Part shown: in pieces, positions 18,140 through 26,943 of the stretch
How positions within the stretch are numbered: the first letter of the stretch is position 1
Layout: the number at the start of each line of letters is the position of its first letter
Assembly: GCA_027488855.1 (NCBI GenBank)
Contig: JAIYAV010000024.1
Coordinates: 1 to 55,677 of the forward strand
Direction of reading: 5' to 3'
DNA: 55,677 nucleotides
Origin: Saprospiraceae bacterium
GTDB taxonomy: Bacteria > Bacteroidota > Bacteroidia > Chitinophagales > Saprospiraceae
Notes under the pieces: model-generated
Databases searched by the model: none
Seen by the model: only the letters and a program-made list of their open reading frames with translations
What the model was told of the DNA's origin: nothing
Program-made: the position numbers and the translations under genes

Positions 18140-19789
18140 ATGATTCGTCATATCAAAATATTGTTTTTGGTATTTGCGGTAACGGTATTGGGATCTTGTG
18201 AGCTGGACTTGCTGGACAACCCCAATGCGGTAACTGAAAGCAATGCCAACGTCAACTTCATCCTCAACAGCATTGAGCTGAGTTATGCAGGCAATTTCAA
18301 TGGGTTCAGCGACCCAGGCATGCGTCTGACCCGCATGCTGAATCAAGGTGCTGGCATCTATGACAACGCGGTTTCACCCAACGGCACCAATGGTTTGTGG
18401 AGCAACTCTTACGCGGGTGTTATGGCCGATGTCAATGCCATTATTCCATTGGCTGAAAAAGGAGAATTGTTTGTGCATGCTGGTATCGCACGTACCATCC
18501 GCGCCATGGTTTTAATGAACCTGGTGGATGCTTATGGAGACGTTCCACTATCACAGGCCATTGATCCCAGCAACTTCAACCCGAATGCGGACAAAGGTGC
18601 AGATGTGTACGCTGCTGCACTGGCTGACTTGAACAAGGCGACTGAGAATTTCGCCGCCAAATCAAAGGGTGGCGCAACTGGTGACTTGTTTTATGCTGGT
18701 AACGTCGATCGTTGGGTTCGCCTGGTGAATGCGATAAAGTTGAAGTACCACCTCAACCTGCGCTTGGTCAATAAAGCAGGTTCTACTTCGGCCATCAATG
18801 CCTTGGTTGCGGAGAACAAATTGATCTCAACCGCTGCTGAGAACTTTACCTTCAAATACGGTACCAACCTGACCAACCCGGATACCCGCCATCCTCGCTA
18901 CGGTGGTCAGTACGGCCCAACCGGCGGTGGCGATTACCAGTCGAACTCCTACATGGGTCACATGTACAATTCCAAAGGTTTTCCTGATCCACGGATGCGC
19001 TTTTACTTCTATCGTCAAACGGTGCGCAATCCAACGGATGTTAACCAACTGCGTTGTATTACCAACCAAAAACCTGCTCACTATCGCGAAGCAGATATAT
19101 TTTGCTTGCCTACGACCGTAGGTTATTGGGGGCGTGATCACCTCAGCAACGAGGGTATCCCACCAGATGGTTTGTTGCGTACGGCTTGGGGGCTTTATCC
19201 TGCTGGCGGTTTGTACGACAACAACGCTGGTATTGGAGTATCACTAGGCGCAGGCGCAGGTGGCGCAGGCATTCACCCGATGATGATGCGCTCTTTCGTT
19301 GATTTCATGTTGGCTGAATCTGCGCTGACCCTGGGTACTACTGGTGATCCGAAGGCATTGCTCAAGTCTGCAGTTGAAAAATCAATGGCGGATGTACGCG
19401 CTGTGGCGCTGGGTACTTCAGAGGCGGGCAAAATTGCTACATTTGAGGCAGCGCAGGGCATTGTTTGGGCCACTGAGGTGACTAAGTACGTAGACAAAGT
19501 ATTGGCAGATTACGACGCCGCTACTACTCCTGATGCCAAGCTGAACATCATCGCCAGCGAATACTGGGTAGCGTTGCATGGAAATGGTATTGAGGCCTAC
19601 AACATGTACCGCAGAACGGGTAAGCCAGATAATCAACAACTGGCTCTTGAACCCAATCCTGGTCCATTTGTACGCTCTTACTATTACCCGCTAGATTATG
19701 TAACCAGAAATAAAAATGCCAAGCAAAAAACCAATGCTACGGTACAGGTATTCTGGGACACCAATCCAGCGAATAATTTTATTCGTTAA
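18140..19789 (+). CDS. SusD/RagB family outer membrane lipoprotein (operon 2)
   Basis: The 549-residue product starts with a lipoprotein signal (MIRHIKILFLVFAVTVLGSC, Cys at residue 20) followed by 'ELDLLDNPNAVTESNANVNF', the SusD-like_2 pattern also seen in operon 1. Family features include 'ARTIRAMVLMNLVDAYGDVP', 'WVRLVNAIKLKYHLNLRLV' and the late 'EYWVALHGNGIEAYNMYRRT'. It should act as the substrate-binding lid of the adjacent SusC at the cell surface. A Gly/Ala-rich loop (GVSLGAGAGGAGIHPMMM, about residues 363-380) is unusual in length. The next lipoprotein gene starts 46 bases after the stop codon. Confidence 0.92.
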   Translation: MIRHIKILFLVFAVTVLGSCELDLLDNPNAVTESNANVNFILNSIELSYAGNFNGFSDPGMRLTRMLNQGAGIYDNAVSPNGTNGLWSNSYAGVMADVNAIIPLAEKGELFVHAGIARTIRAMVLMNLVDAYGDVPLSQAIDPSNFNPNADKGADVYAAALADLNKATENFAAKSKGGATGDLFYAGNVDRWVRLVNAIKLKYHLNLRLVNKAGSTSAINALVAENKLISTAAENFTFKYGTNLTNPDTRHPRYGGQYGPTGGGDYQSNSYMGHMYNSKGFPDPRMRFYFYRQTVRNPTDVNQLRCITNQKPAHYREADIFCLPTTVGYWGRDHLSNEGIPPDGLLRTAWGLYPAGGLYDNNAGIGVSLGAGAGGAGIHPMMMRSFVDFMLAESALTLGTTGDPKALLKSAVEKSMADVRAVALGTSEAGKIATFEAAQGIVWATEVTKYVDKVLADYDAATTPDAKLNIIASEYWVALHGNGIEAYNMYRRTGKPDNQQLALEPNPGPFVRSYYYPLDYVTRNKNAKQKTNATVQVFWDTNPANNFIR

Positions 19790-19835
19790 TCATTCTGCAG
19801 CTCCGCTGAAGAGATTAGCCAAAAAGAATGCAAAC

Positions 19836-20402
19836 ATGAAAAATAGCATAAAGTTTCTTTTGTTTTTTGCCGTGCTGGCCTTTGCTTCTTGCGAAACTGA
19901 AATTGTCGAGCGTTTCGATGAATTCAACTTCGAGCAAGGAGGGTACATGCGTCAGGTTACGCCATTCCCAGTGGGTAATTTTACGATAAGTAAAGCCAAT
20001 GTAGCTGGCACCAAAATTGAGTTTTTGGCAGAAGCGGTTACGCAGGATGCAGGAGCGCTCTTTGCTTCTTACGACTTGGTTGTACGTTTTGTGGACCGCA
20101 CTGCCGCCAATGGCAACAGCAGCAAAACGGATGTTGCCCTCAAGTCAATCCCTGCCTCGGCTTATGCCAAGGATCCAACTACCGGATATCCTCGCGCCAC
20201 CATTACCATCACGGGTAAAGAAATGCAGGATAAACTCGGTCTTACCGATGCCGATATTTCTGAAACGGATCGTTTTGAGGTAAGAGGAACTATGAAGCTG
20301 ACCAATGGTAAAGCATACAATGCTGCCAATACTGGTGTAAATATCACAGGTGGAGCCTTTTATTCTTCACCATTTTTACACGTAGGGGTTGTGGGTAAAT
20401 AA
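19836..20402 (+). CDS. SusCD-associated lipoprotein of unknown function
   Basis: The 188-residue product has a clear lipoprotein signal (MKNSIKFLLFFAVLAFASC, Cys at residue 19). The mature part has alternating beta strands ('YDLVVRFVDRTAANGNSSKT', 'ATITITGKEMQDKLGLTDAD') and resembles small beta-sandwich lipoproteins encoded third in Bacteroidota susCD operons, although I cannot assign a named domain. The ATG at 19836 is chosen because it begins the signal peptide; the longer frame from 19716 overlaps the end of susD. A strong terminator follows after 23 bases, closing operon 2. Confidence 0.75.
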   Translation: MKNSIKFLLFFAVLAFASCETEIVERFDEFNFEQGGYMRQVTPFPVGNFTISKANVAGTKIEFLAEAVTQDAGALFASYDLVVRFVDRTAANGNSSKTDVALKSIPASAYAKDPTTGYPRATITITGKEMQDKLGLTDADISETDRFEVRGTMKLTNGKAYNAANTGVNITGGAFYSSPFLHVGVVGK

Positions 20403-20425
20403 TTTATTTTTATCAAATAATTTCG

Positions 20426-20460
20426 AAATGGAGTGCTTTTTAAGCGCTCCATTTCTATTT
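20426..20460 (+). terminator. Rho-independent terminator of susCD operon 2
   Basis: aaatggagtgc at 20426-20436 pairs with gcgctccattt at 20444-20454 (11 bp with one wobble), followed by ctattttt. Confidence 0.85.
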
Positions 20461-20680
20461 TTGCAAAGTTTTATCTTTTTGTCTGCCAAATTGCAGATGT
20501 ACATCAGCGTCAATGTGCTCAGGCAGCCCTAAGTCAGATCCAAACGTTTATTAATTTCCAGCGACTAACTTGCAACGTTTTTTTATCCCTTGAACAATCC
20601 TGCTCTAAACACGATGTCTGTACCAGGTGTTAACCTGACTGTATACTTTTTTGACATTCAATAAAATCAAATTCATTGGT

Positions 20681-23600
20681 ATGAAACAACATTTACTAGC
20701 TTTACTGCTGATGCTCTGCGGAGCTACGGTTGCCTTCGGACAATTGAACATCAGCGGAAAAGTAACCGACCGGGATGGCGAAGCTCTAATTGGCGCCAGC
20801 ATAATGGTGAAAGGTACAACCAACGGGACTGTATCTGACATTGATGGGAAATTCAAGCTCAGCGCGCCTGGCGACGCGACCTTGGTAGTATCCTACACAG
20901 GTTTTTCCACCTCGGAAGTAGCCGTCAACAACCAAACCGACATCACCATTCCCATGCAGCCGGGTATCGACCTTACCGAAGTACTGGTAACAGGTTATGG
21001 TACGGCCATCAAGCGGGAACTGACGGGCAACATCGCCAAAATCCGCACGGAGGACATCAAAGACATGCCCGTAACCAGCTTTGACCAAGCCATGCAAGGT
21101 AAAGCTGCCGGGGTACAAATCACTTCTGGTAATGGCAAATTGGGTCAGGCCGTACAAATTCGGGTACGTGGCCAGTCGTCGGTATCCGCTTCCAACGAGC
21201 CCTTGATTGTGATTGATGGGATTCCTGCTACAACCGCAGACCTCGGGTCATATGGTGGATCAACCAACCCACTTGCCGACATCAATCCTCAAGACATCGC
21301 ATCCATCGAAATCCTGAAAGACGCTTCTGCTGCAGCCATCTACGGTGCGCGTGCGGCCAATGGCGTAGTGCTGGTAACCACCAAGCGGGGTAAAACCGGC
21401 CGCACTAGTGTAAACTATGGCTTCCAGTATGGCGAGAGCAATCCTGCCCGTTTGTTGGAGTTCTTGAATACCGAGCAGTACCTGAAACTCTACCGCCAGG
21501 CTGCGGCCGCATCTGACCGCATCGATGGCCTCGCTGCTTCCGATCCAGACTCGTACACCACCTACATGGAGGATTTCTTCAAAACCCAAAGTTTGGGTAC
21601 CTTTGGCACGGATAAAGCAGAAGACACCGACTGGGGAAAACTGGCCTACCAGGACGCACCCATGCAGCAACATGACCTGAATATCTCTGGTGGCAACGAC
21701 AAAACGACCTTTTACATGTCAGGCCAATGGTTTGACCAAAAAGGTATTTTGATTGGCAATGCGCTGAACCGCATCACTGGTCGCATCAACGTAGATCACC
21801 AAGCCTATAAGTGGCTGAAGGTAGGGTTCAACACCAGCTTGAGCCGTTCGTTCAATGAACGTATTTCCGGTGACCGCCAGTTTGACAACCCTATGCAGAT
21901 TGTGGCACTGCCTCCAATGACTCCACAAAACGATCCTGATACAGGTTTGCCAGTAGGCACTCCTCCGGGCGACATCAGCATTCCAGTGTATTACAACCCG
22001 CTGATCAACCTTGGCAACGCCTATTACAACACCAACGTGAACCGCAACCTGAGCAGCGTTTATGCCCAAGTCAGCATTCTGGATGGCTTGAGCTTCCGTT
22101 CAGAATTTGCACTGGACCTATTGGATCAACAGGAGGAATTGTACTACAACAGCAAAACCCAGCGCAACTTTGGTGCACCACTGGGCTTAGGCCGGAACTT
22201 GTTCACTCGGGTTGAAAACTACAACACGAACAATTACTTTACTTACAATACCGGATTTGGTAAAACCAAACTGGACTTGACCGCTGGTATGGCTTATCAG
22301 CAATCACAGCAGAAGACCAACTTCATCGAAGGCCAGGATTTCCCATCAGACGCTTATCGCCAGATTGCCAGTGCCGCCCGCAAAACAAACGGTGAATCTA
22401 CCGAAACCAACTTCCGCTTCTTGTCTTACTTTGCACGCGCCAACGTCAAACTGGCTGAAAAGTACCTCGTGGGTGTAAGTGTACGTACGGATGGTTCTTC
22501 TCGTTTTGGTAAAGAAAGCCGTTATGGTTTCTTCCCTGCCGCTTCTTTGGGCTGGATTGTGTCGGAAGAAGGTTTCTTGCAAAATATCAATGCGATTAGC
22601 TTCCTCAAAGTTCGGGCCAGCTATGGCCGTACGGGTAACGCTGAAATTGGTAACTTCCCACAATTGGGTCTGTTCCAGGGTGACGCTGGTTACAATGGCG
22701 CTCCTGGTCAGCGTCCTTCCCAGTTGGGCAACCCTGATTTGAGCTGGGAAACCACTGATCAGTTCGACGCAGGTATCGACTTTGGTTTGTTCAAGGATCG
22801 CATCACCGGGGAAATTGATTTTTACAGCAAAAGCACCACCGGTCTGTTGTTGAATGTAAATATTCCGTCAACTACAGGTTTTGCCACTCAATTCCGTAAC
22901 GTTGGTAAATTGACCAACCAAGGGATTGAAGTAGTATTGAACACCGATGTGGTAAGAGGTGCTTTCCGCTGGAGAACCAGCTTGAACTTTGCAGCCAACA
23001 AAAACGAGATCACCGACCTGCAAGGTCAAATCATCGAAGCTGGTTTGAACAACATGAGCCGCGCCGTAGAAGGACAGCCATTGGGTACTTACTTCACTGC
23101 CGAATACGCTGGTGTAGATCCGGCTAATGGTAATGCATTGTGGTACAAAAATGCTACTGAAGGCAACCGTGAAACAACCAGCACTTACAGCCAGGCAACC
23201 CGCGTAGTAGTAGGTAGCCCGCTGCCCGATTGGATCGGTGGCGTGACCAACACCTTCAGCTACAAAGGCCTTGAACTGTCGGTATTGTTCAGTGCAGTAA
23301 TTGGCAACGAACTCAACTTCTACGGGGTAGGCCGTTTCTCTTCTGCCAACGCTCGTTTTGAAGACAACCAAACCGTGGATCAGCTGAATGCCTGGACGCC
23401 TCAGAATACCAATACCAATATTCCAGAAGCACGTTTGTTCTACAACAATGGTGCGCAGCCTTCCAGCCGCTTTATTCAGGATGGTTCTTTTGTACGTTTG
23501 CGCAACGCAACTTTGTCCTACAACTTCCCCAAATCCCTCACCAGCAAGGCTAAAATCCAAAGCTTGCGGGTATTTGTAACTGGACAAAACTTGCTTACCT

Positions 23601-23731
23601 GGACCAACTACATCGGTTGGGACCCAGAAGTTAACGCTGATGACATTGTAACCAACATTGCACAAGGTTATGACTTTTACACTGCTCCTCAGCCCAGAAC
23701 GATCCTGGCTGGCTTTAACATCGGGTTCTAA
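20681..23731 (+). CDS. SusC/RagA family TonB-linked outer membrane protein (operon 3)
   Basis: The 1016-residue product has a signal peptide (MKQHLLALLLMLCGATVAFG), a carboxypeptidase-regulatory-like domain (about 24-97, NISGKVTDRDGEALIGASIM), a SusC signature 'LTEVLVTGYGTAIKRELTGN' (about 101-120), plug motifs 'QIRVRGQSSVSASNEPLIVI' and 'IEILKDASAAAIYGARAANG', and a barrel ending 'QPRTILAGFNIGF'. The plug sequence (VTGYGT and DASAAAIYGARAANGVV) is the classic SusC/RagA type, unlike the two preceding copies, so this gene belongs to a different subfamily despite the similar signal peptide. The ATG at 20681 is preferred over a TTG at 20651. susD follows after about 40 bases. Confidence 0.95.
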   Translation: MKQHLLALLLMLCGATVAFGQLNISGKVTDRDGEALIGASIMVKGTTNGTVSDIDGKFKLSAPGDATLVVSYTGFSTSEVAVNNQTDITIPMQPGIDLTEVLVTGYGTAIKRELTGNIAKIRTEDIKDMPVTSFDQAMQGKAAGVQITSGNGKLGQAVQIRVRGQSSVSASNEPLIVIDGIPATTADLGSYGGSTNPLADINPQDIASIEILKDASAAAIYGARAANGVVLVTTKRGKTGRTSVNYGFQYGESNPARLLEFLNTEQYLKLYRQAAAASDRIDGLAASDPDSYTTYMEDFFKTQSLGTFGTDKAEDTDWGKLAYQDAPMQQHDLNISGGNDKTTFYMSGQWFDQKGILIGNALNRITGRINVDHQAYKWLKVGFNTSLSRSFNERISGDRQFDNPMQIVALPPMTPQNDPDTGLPVGTPPGDISIPVYYNPLINLGNAYYNTNVNRNLSSVYAQVSILDGLSFRSEFALDLLDQQEELYYNSKTQRNFGAPLGLGRNLFTRVENYNTNNYFTYNTGFGKTKLDLTAGMAYQQSQQKTNFIEGQDFPSDAYRQIASAARKTNGESTETNFRFLSYFARANVKLAEKYLVGVSVRTDGSSRFGKESRYGFFPAASLGWIVSEEGFLQNINAISFLKVRASYGRTGNAEIGNFPQLGLFQGDAGYNGAPGQRPSQLGNPDLSWETTDQFDAGIDFGLFKDRITGEIDFYSKSTTGLLLNVNIPSTTGFATQFRNVGKLTNQGIEVVLNTDVVRGAFRWRTSLNFAANKNEITDLQGQIIEAGLNNMSRAVEGQPLGTYFTAEYAGVDPANGNALWYKNATEGNRETTSTYSQATRVVVGSPLPDWIGGVTNTFSYKGLELSVLFSAVIGNELNFYGVGRFSSANARFEDNQTVDQLNAWTPQNTNTNIPEARLFYNNGAQPSSRFIQDGSFVRLRNATLSYNFPKSLTSKAKIQSLRVFVTGQNLLTWTNYIGWDPEVNADDIVTNIAQGYDFYTAPQPRTILAGFNIGF

Positions 23732-23770
23732 TTCCTGGAACAGCGCAAAATGTTTTTAACCTTTAAAAAA

Positions 23771-25129
23771 ATGAAAATGCTTAAAATGCTCAAACATATA
23801 GCGCCGTTTGCCCTGATCCTTTTGGGGGCTTCGGCTTGCGACAGCAAATTGGATGTTGCGCCTACGCAGACCATCGACGAAAACCTGGCCTTGGCCACAC
23901 CTCAGGATGTAAAAGTAACCCTGACGGGTGCTTACGACGGTTTGGGGGATGGAGACGTTTATGGTGGTGGTTTTCAATTCACCAGTGAATTACTGGGGGA
24001 TGACCGCGAATTTGTTTTTGGTGGTACCTTTGCTACGCTGGATGAAGTTTGGCGGAAAGCCATTACACCCGGCAATACCCAAACCTACGCGACTTGGAGA
24101 GATGCTTACGGTGCCATCAACCGCGCCAATAACGTGTTGTCTGCACTGACTATCTTGGATGCAGCCGATCGTGGGAAGGTTGAAGGAGAAGCTCGCTTTA
24201 TCCGTGGGGTTTTATACTTCGAGCTGGTGAAATTGTGGGGTAAAACCTGGGGTGATGGCGACAACAACGCCAATCCAGGGGTGCCATTGGTAATTACCCC
24301 AACCCGGGTTATTACCGACGCGGACTATCGCTCAAGAGCGAGTGTTCAAGCCGTTTACGCACAAGTTATTGAAGACTTGACCAAAGCAGAGACTTTGCTG
24401 CCTGCTACCAAGGCGGGTGACGATGCTACCCTTGCTACGCGTGATGCGGCTTCTGCAATGTTGTCGCGGGTATACCTGATGCAGGGCAACTATGCGCTGG
24501 CTCGTGATGCTGCCAACAAAGTCATCCAATCTGGAGCACGTAAATTGGCAGCCAGCTTTGCAGACGTTTTTGCTACTGGTGGGGCGAGCAATGAAATCAT
24601 CTTCCGCATCGCCGTATCGGATCAGGATGGTACCAATGCTATGAATACCTATTTCGCGCCAGCAACGTTCCAAGGACGTGGGGACATTCGTATACAAACC
24701 AAATATACTGATTTGTTTGAAGCTGGTGATGTGCGTAGAACGTTCACTACCACGGCAAGTAATCGCGTGTTTACCCGCAAATTTTTAGACCGATTTGGTG
24801 ATGTTCCAGTCGTACGTACGGCTGAAATGTACCTGACTCGTGCAGAATGTAACCAACGTTTGGGTACATCCGTAGGTGCTATACCCCTGGCTGACGTGAA
24901 TGTAACGCGTACCAGAGCTGGTCTGGCTGCCCTAAGTACTGCGACCTTGGCCGCGATCTTGAAAGAACGCCACCTGGAATTGTCATTCGAAGGCAACAAC
25001 CTGGATGACATCAAACGTACCCGTGGTAGTGTAGGGACCAAACCTTTTGGTGACAACTTACTGGTACTGCCCATTCCACAACGGGAAACGGACACCAATA
25101 AGAACTTGACTCAGAATCCTGGGTATTAA
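23771..25129 (+). CDS. RagB/SusD family nutrient uptake outer membrane protein (operon 3)
   Basis: The 452-residue product is a classic RagB/SusD protein (PF14322 and PF07980 type), unlike the SusD-like_2 proteins of operons 1 and 2. It has a lipoprotein signal ending 'LILLGASAC' with Cys near residue 23, 'DSKLDVAPTQTIDENLALAT', the helical 'GEARFIRGVLYFELVKLWG' motif, 'LSRVYLMQGNYALARDAANK' (TPR-like) and the late 'LKERHLELSFEGNNLDDIKR' and 'PIPQRETDTNKNLTQNPGY' ends. The start at 23771 fits the signal peptide; an ATG at 23750 would add seven residues. It is shorter than typical 500-600-residue SusD proteins but ends with the normal C-terminus. Confidence 0.93.
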   Translation: MKMLKMLKHIAPFALILLGASACDSKLDVAPTQTIDENLALATPQDVKVTLTGAYDGLGDGDVYGGGFQFTSELLGDDREFVFGGTFATLDEVWRKAITPGNTQTYATWRDAYGAINRANNVLSALTILDAADRGKVEGEARFIRGVLYFELVKLWGKTWGDGDNNANPGVPLVITPTRVITDADYRSRASVQAVYAQVIEDLTKAETLLPATKAGDDATLATRDAASAMLSRVYLMQGNYALARDAANKVIQSGARKLAASFADVFATGGASNEIIFRIAVSDQDGTNAMNTYFAPATFQGRGDIRIQTKYTDLFEAGDVRRTFTTTASNRVFTRKFLDRFGDVPVVRTAEMYLTRAECNQRLGTSVGAIPLADVNVTRTRAGLAALSTATLAAILKERHLELSFEGNNLDDIKRTRGSVGTKPFGDNLLVLPIPQRETDTNKNLTQNPGY

Positions 25130-25156
25130 TCTACTATTTACGTCAAGTTTAAAGGG

Positions 25157-25190
25157 GAGCTACTTCTGCAGAGGAGTAGCTCTTTTTTTA
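25157..25190 (+). terminator. Rho-independent terminator of susCD operon 3
   Basis: gagctact at 25157-25164 pairs with agtagctc at 25175-25182, followed by a run of seven T. It lies 28 bases after the susD stop codon. Confidence 0.88.
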
Positions 25191-25313
25191 TTTTTAAGTT
25201 TTTTAATTTTAAAATTAAAAGTTTATTATTTTTGCTTGCGATAATCTTTATTTTCATGTAATTTGTTGGGGTAAAGAGCAGGACTTGGTATTCCTAAATG
25301 AAAACATTGAGGT

Positions 25314-26255
25314 ATGCACACCTTAAGCAAAGAAGAACTCTACAAAATTTATCCCAGCTCAGATGGCAAGCCAATGGCAGATAACACCTTGCAATGGGAA
25401 TGGATTGCATTGATCAAGCTGGGAATGGATGCAGTTTTTAAAGATCGACCAGACGTGTTTGTGGCCGGGGATTTACTTTGGTATCCAGTAAAAGGACGCA
25501 TCGACATTCGAGTAGCGCCCGACGTGTTGATTGCCATTGGCGCCCCCAAAGAAATGCGTGGCTCTTACATTCAATTTGCAGAAAATAATCTGCCGCCGCA
25601 GGTCGTGGTTGAAATTCTTTCGCCGAGTAACACGGTTAAAGAGATGGAAAAAAAGCTGGACTTTTACCAAACCTATGGCGTACTGGAATATTACATCTAT
25701 GACCCAATTCGATTTACATTTAAAGTATATGCGCGGCGGAATGATCTTTTGGAAAAACAGCTGATCGGAGACGAATGGATGAGCCCGATTTTGGGTGTAC
25801 GCTGGAGCATGAAAAACGGCATCTTAGAATTGTATCGACCTGATGGCCAGCCCTTTTTGTCCTACTTGGAATTACTTGAGGAGCAAAATGCTGCAATTGA
25901 GGAACTGCAAGAGCAAAGGGAAGCGATGGAAAAAACCTTGCAGCAATTGGCTGATCAGGAGCGAATGATTTTGGCTCAAGCTAAAAGTATCGAACAAGAG
26001 CGAAAAAAATTGAAAGTCGAAAAGCTTCGTGCTGATGTAGAATGGCAGCGTGCCGAAGAGGAAAGTTCCCGAGCCGAGCAAGAAAAACAACGTGCAGAGC
26101 AAGAAAAAGAACGTGCCGAACAGGAAAAGCAACGCGCCGAACAAGAAAAGCAACGTGCAGAACAAGAGAAAGAACGTGCCGATGAGGAGAAAGCAGCAAA
26201 AGAAAAGCTAATTCAAAAGCTAAAAGAACTGGGTATCGATCCTGGTTCCATCTGA
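25314..26255 (+). CDS. Uma2 family protein with heptad-repeat coiled-coil tail
   Basis: Residues about 1-190 form a Uma2/DUF820 domain of PD-(D/E)XK type: 'DIRVAPDVLIAIG' (about residues 63-75), 'PPQVVVEILSPSNTVKEMEK' (about 92-111) and 'KLDFYQTYGVLEYYIYDP', with the Asp, Glu and Lys expected for the metal site. From about residue 190 the protein becomes a long charged helix, and from about 253 to 294 it consists of six near-identical seven-residue units (RAEQEKQ/E), predicted to form a coiled coil. A possible -7 element (TATTTTTG at 25227-25234) precedes the ATG. The gene differs from the short Uma2 at 2476, which lacks a tail. Function is unknown. Confidence 0.88.
   Translation: MHTLSKEELYKIYPSSDGKPMADNTLQWEWIALIKLGMDAVFKDRPDVFVAGDLLWYPVKGRIDIRVAPDVLIAIGAPKEMRGSYIQFAENNLPPQVVVEILSPSNTVKEMEKKLDFYQTYGVLEYYIYDPIRFTFKVYARRNDLLEKQLIGDEWMSPILGVRWSMKNGILELYRPDGQPFLSYLELLEEQNAAIEELQEQREAMEKTLQQLADQERMILAQAKSIEQERKKLKVEKLRADVEWQRAEEESSRAEQEKQRAEQEKERAEQEKQRAEQEKQRAEQEKERADEEKAAKEKLIQKLKELGIDPGSI
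26070..26195 (+). repeat. Six 21-bp tandem repeats encoding RAEQEKQ/E
   Basis: Units of 21 bases starting 'cgagccgagcaagaaaaaca' repeat six times in frame, with mostly third-position differences and a diverged last unit (RADEEKA). The copy number could change by slippage without breaking the frame. Confidence 0.85.
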
Positions 26256-26274
26256 ATATTAGTTTAATACAAGG

Positions 26275-26302
26275 AAGGCCGCTCTTGCAAAATAGTGGCC
26301 TT
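26275..26302. terminator. Bidirectional terminator between convergent genes
   Basis: aaggccgct at 26275-26283 pairs with agtggcctt at 26294-26302 (9 bp, one wobble). It sits between the convergent Uma2 and TonB-C genes and could serve both, with short T-rich tails on either side. Confidence 0.6.
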
Positions 26303-26310
26303 TCTGCATT

Positions 26311-26784
26311 TTAAGGCTTCAACTGAATCGTGTAATGGTAACCATGGTTGGGGGAATCCGCAACAGGTGTTGATGCTTCTGGTGAAGTTGAACTACTTAT
26401 GCTATACTGAATCAATAGTGGAGTGGGTAGGGTAGGGGCCTCTGTTGACACTTCCTGATTCACCTGCAGTTTAAAGTGGATGTTCAAAGTCCGGTGGTGT
26501 TGCACCTTTAATTTGTACGCTTTGGGTACTTCAAACTGCAACAACTGTACCAACCGGATAGCCTCCTCATCACAGCCGTGCCCCAAACTGGCAATGACCT
26601 GGCTTTTGAACACCTTCCCCAAGTGATCAATGCTGAATCGAATTCTTACAGTTCCTTCTACCTTGGCTGTAATCGCTTCAGAGGGATATTGCAAGTTGTT
26701 TTGAATAAAAAGCAGCATGGCTTTTTGTCCGCCAGGGTAAATCGCCCCTTTGATGAAATGATTGTCTCTTTTTTGTTGAGCCAT
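26311..26784 (-). CDS. TonB C-terminal domain protein without membrane anchor
   Basis: The 157-residue product has a TonB C-terminal domain at about residues 13-105: 'AIYPGGQKAMLLFIQNNLQYP' is the typical 'YPGG...L..yl..n..YP' start, then 'VEGTVRIRFSIDHLGKVFKS' and 'CDEEAIRLVQLLQFEVP'. In TonB this domain touches TonB-dependent transporters. Here there is no transmembrane segment or signal peptide, so it is not a normal energy transducer; it may be cytoplasmic or part of another complex. The C-terminus is low-complexity Ser/Thr/Pro-rich. The ATG at 26784 is chosen over an upstream TTG at 26832. Three SusC transporters lie nearby, but this gene is not in their operons. Confidence 0.75.
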   Translation of the reverse strand: MAQQKRDNHFIKGAIYPGGQKAMLLFIQNNLQYPSEAITAKVEGTVRIRFSIDHLGKVFKSQVIASLGHGCDEEAIRLVQLLQFEVPKAYKLKVQHHRTLNIHFKLQVNQEVSTEAPTLPTPLLIQYSISSSTSPEASTPVADSPNHGYHYTIQLKP

Positions 26785-26943
26785 AAAATTTTCTAAAAAA
26801 ATCGAAAGATCGTTGAGTAAATTAAACGGCAATTTATCAAGGATTTAGCTAAAATGACCATTTACAATGTTAAGCAAAAGTTAAGTCGACCCTTGACTTT
26901 CTCCGCTTAATGATTTAAATTTAGTTCAGTACAACCCAAACGA

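Noticed and set aside
20580-20680. TAnnTTTG promoter before susC operon 3
   Set aside because: The best candidate (tatacttttttg) has the wrong spacing between TA and TTTG, and no good -33 element is present, so no promoter was called.
6661-25129. Polysaccharide utilisation locus
   Set aside because: Three susCD pairs are present, but there is no glycoside hydrolase, polysaccharide lyase or linked regulator in the window.
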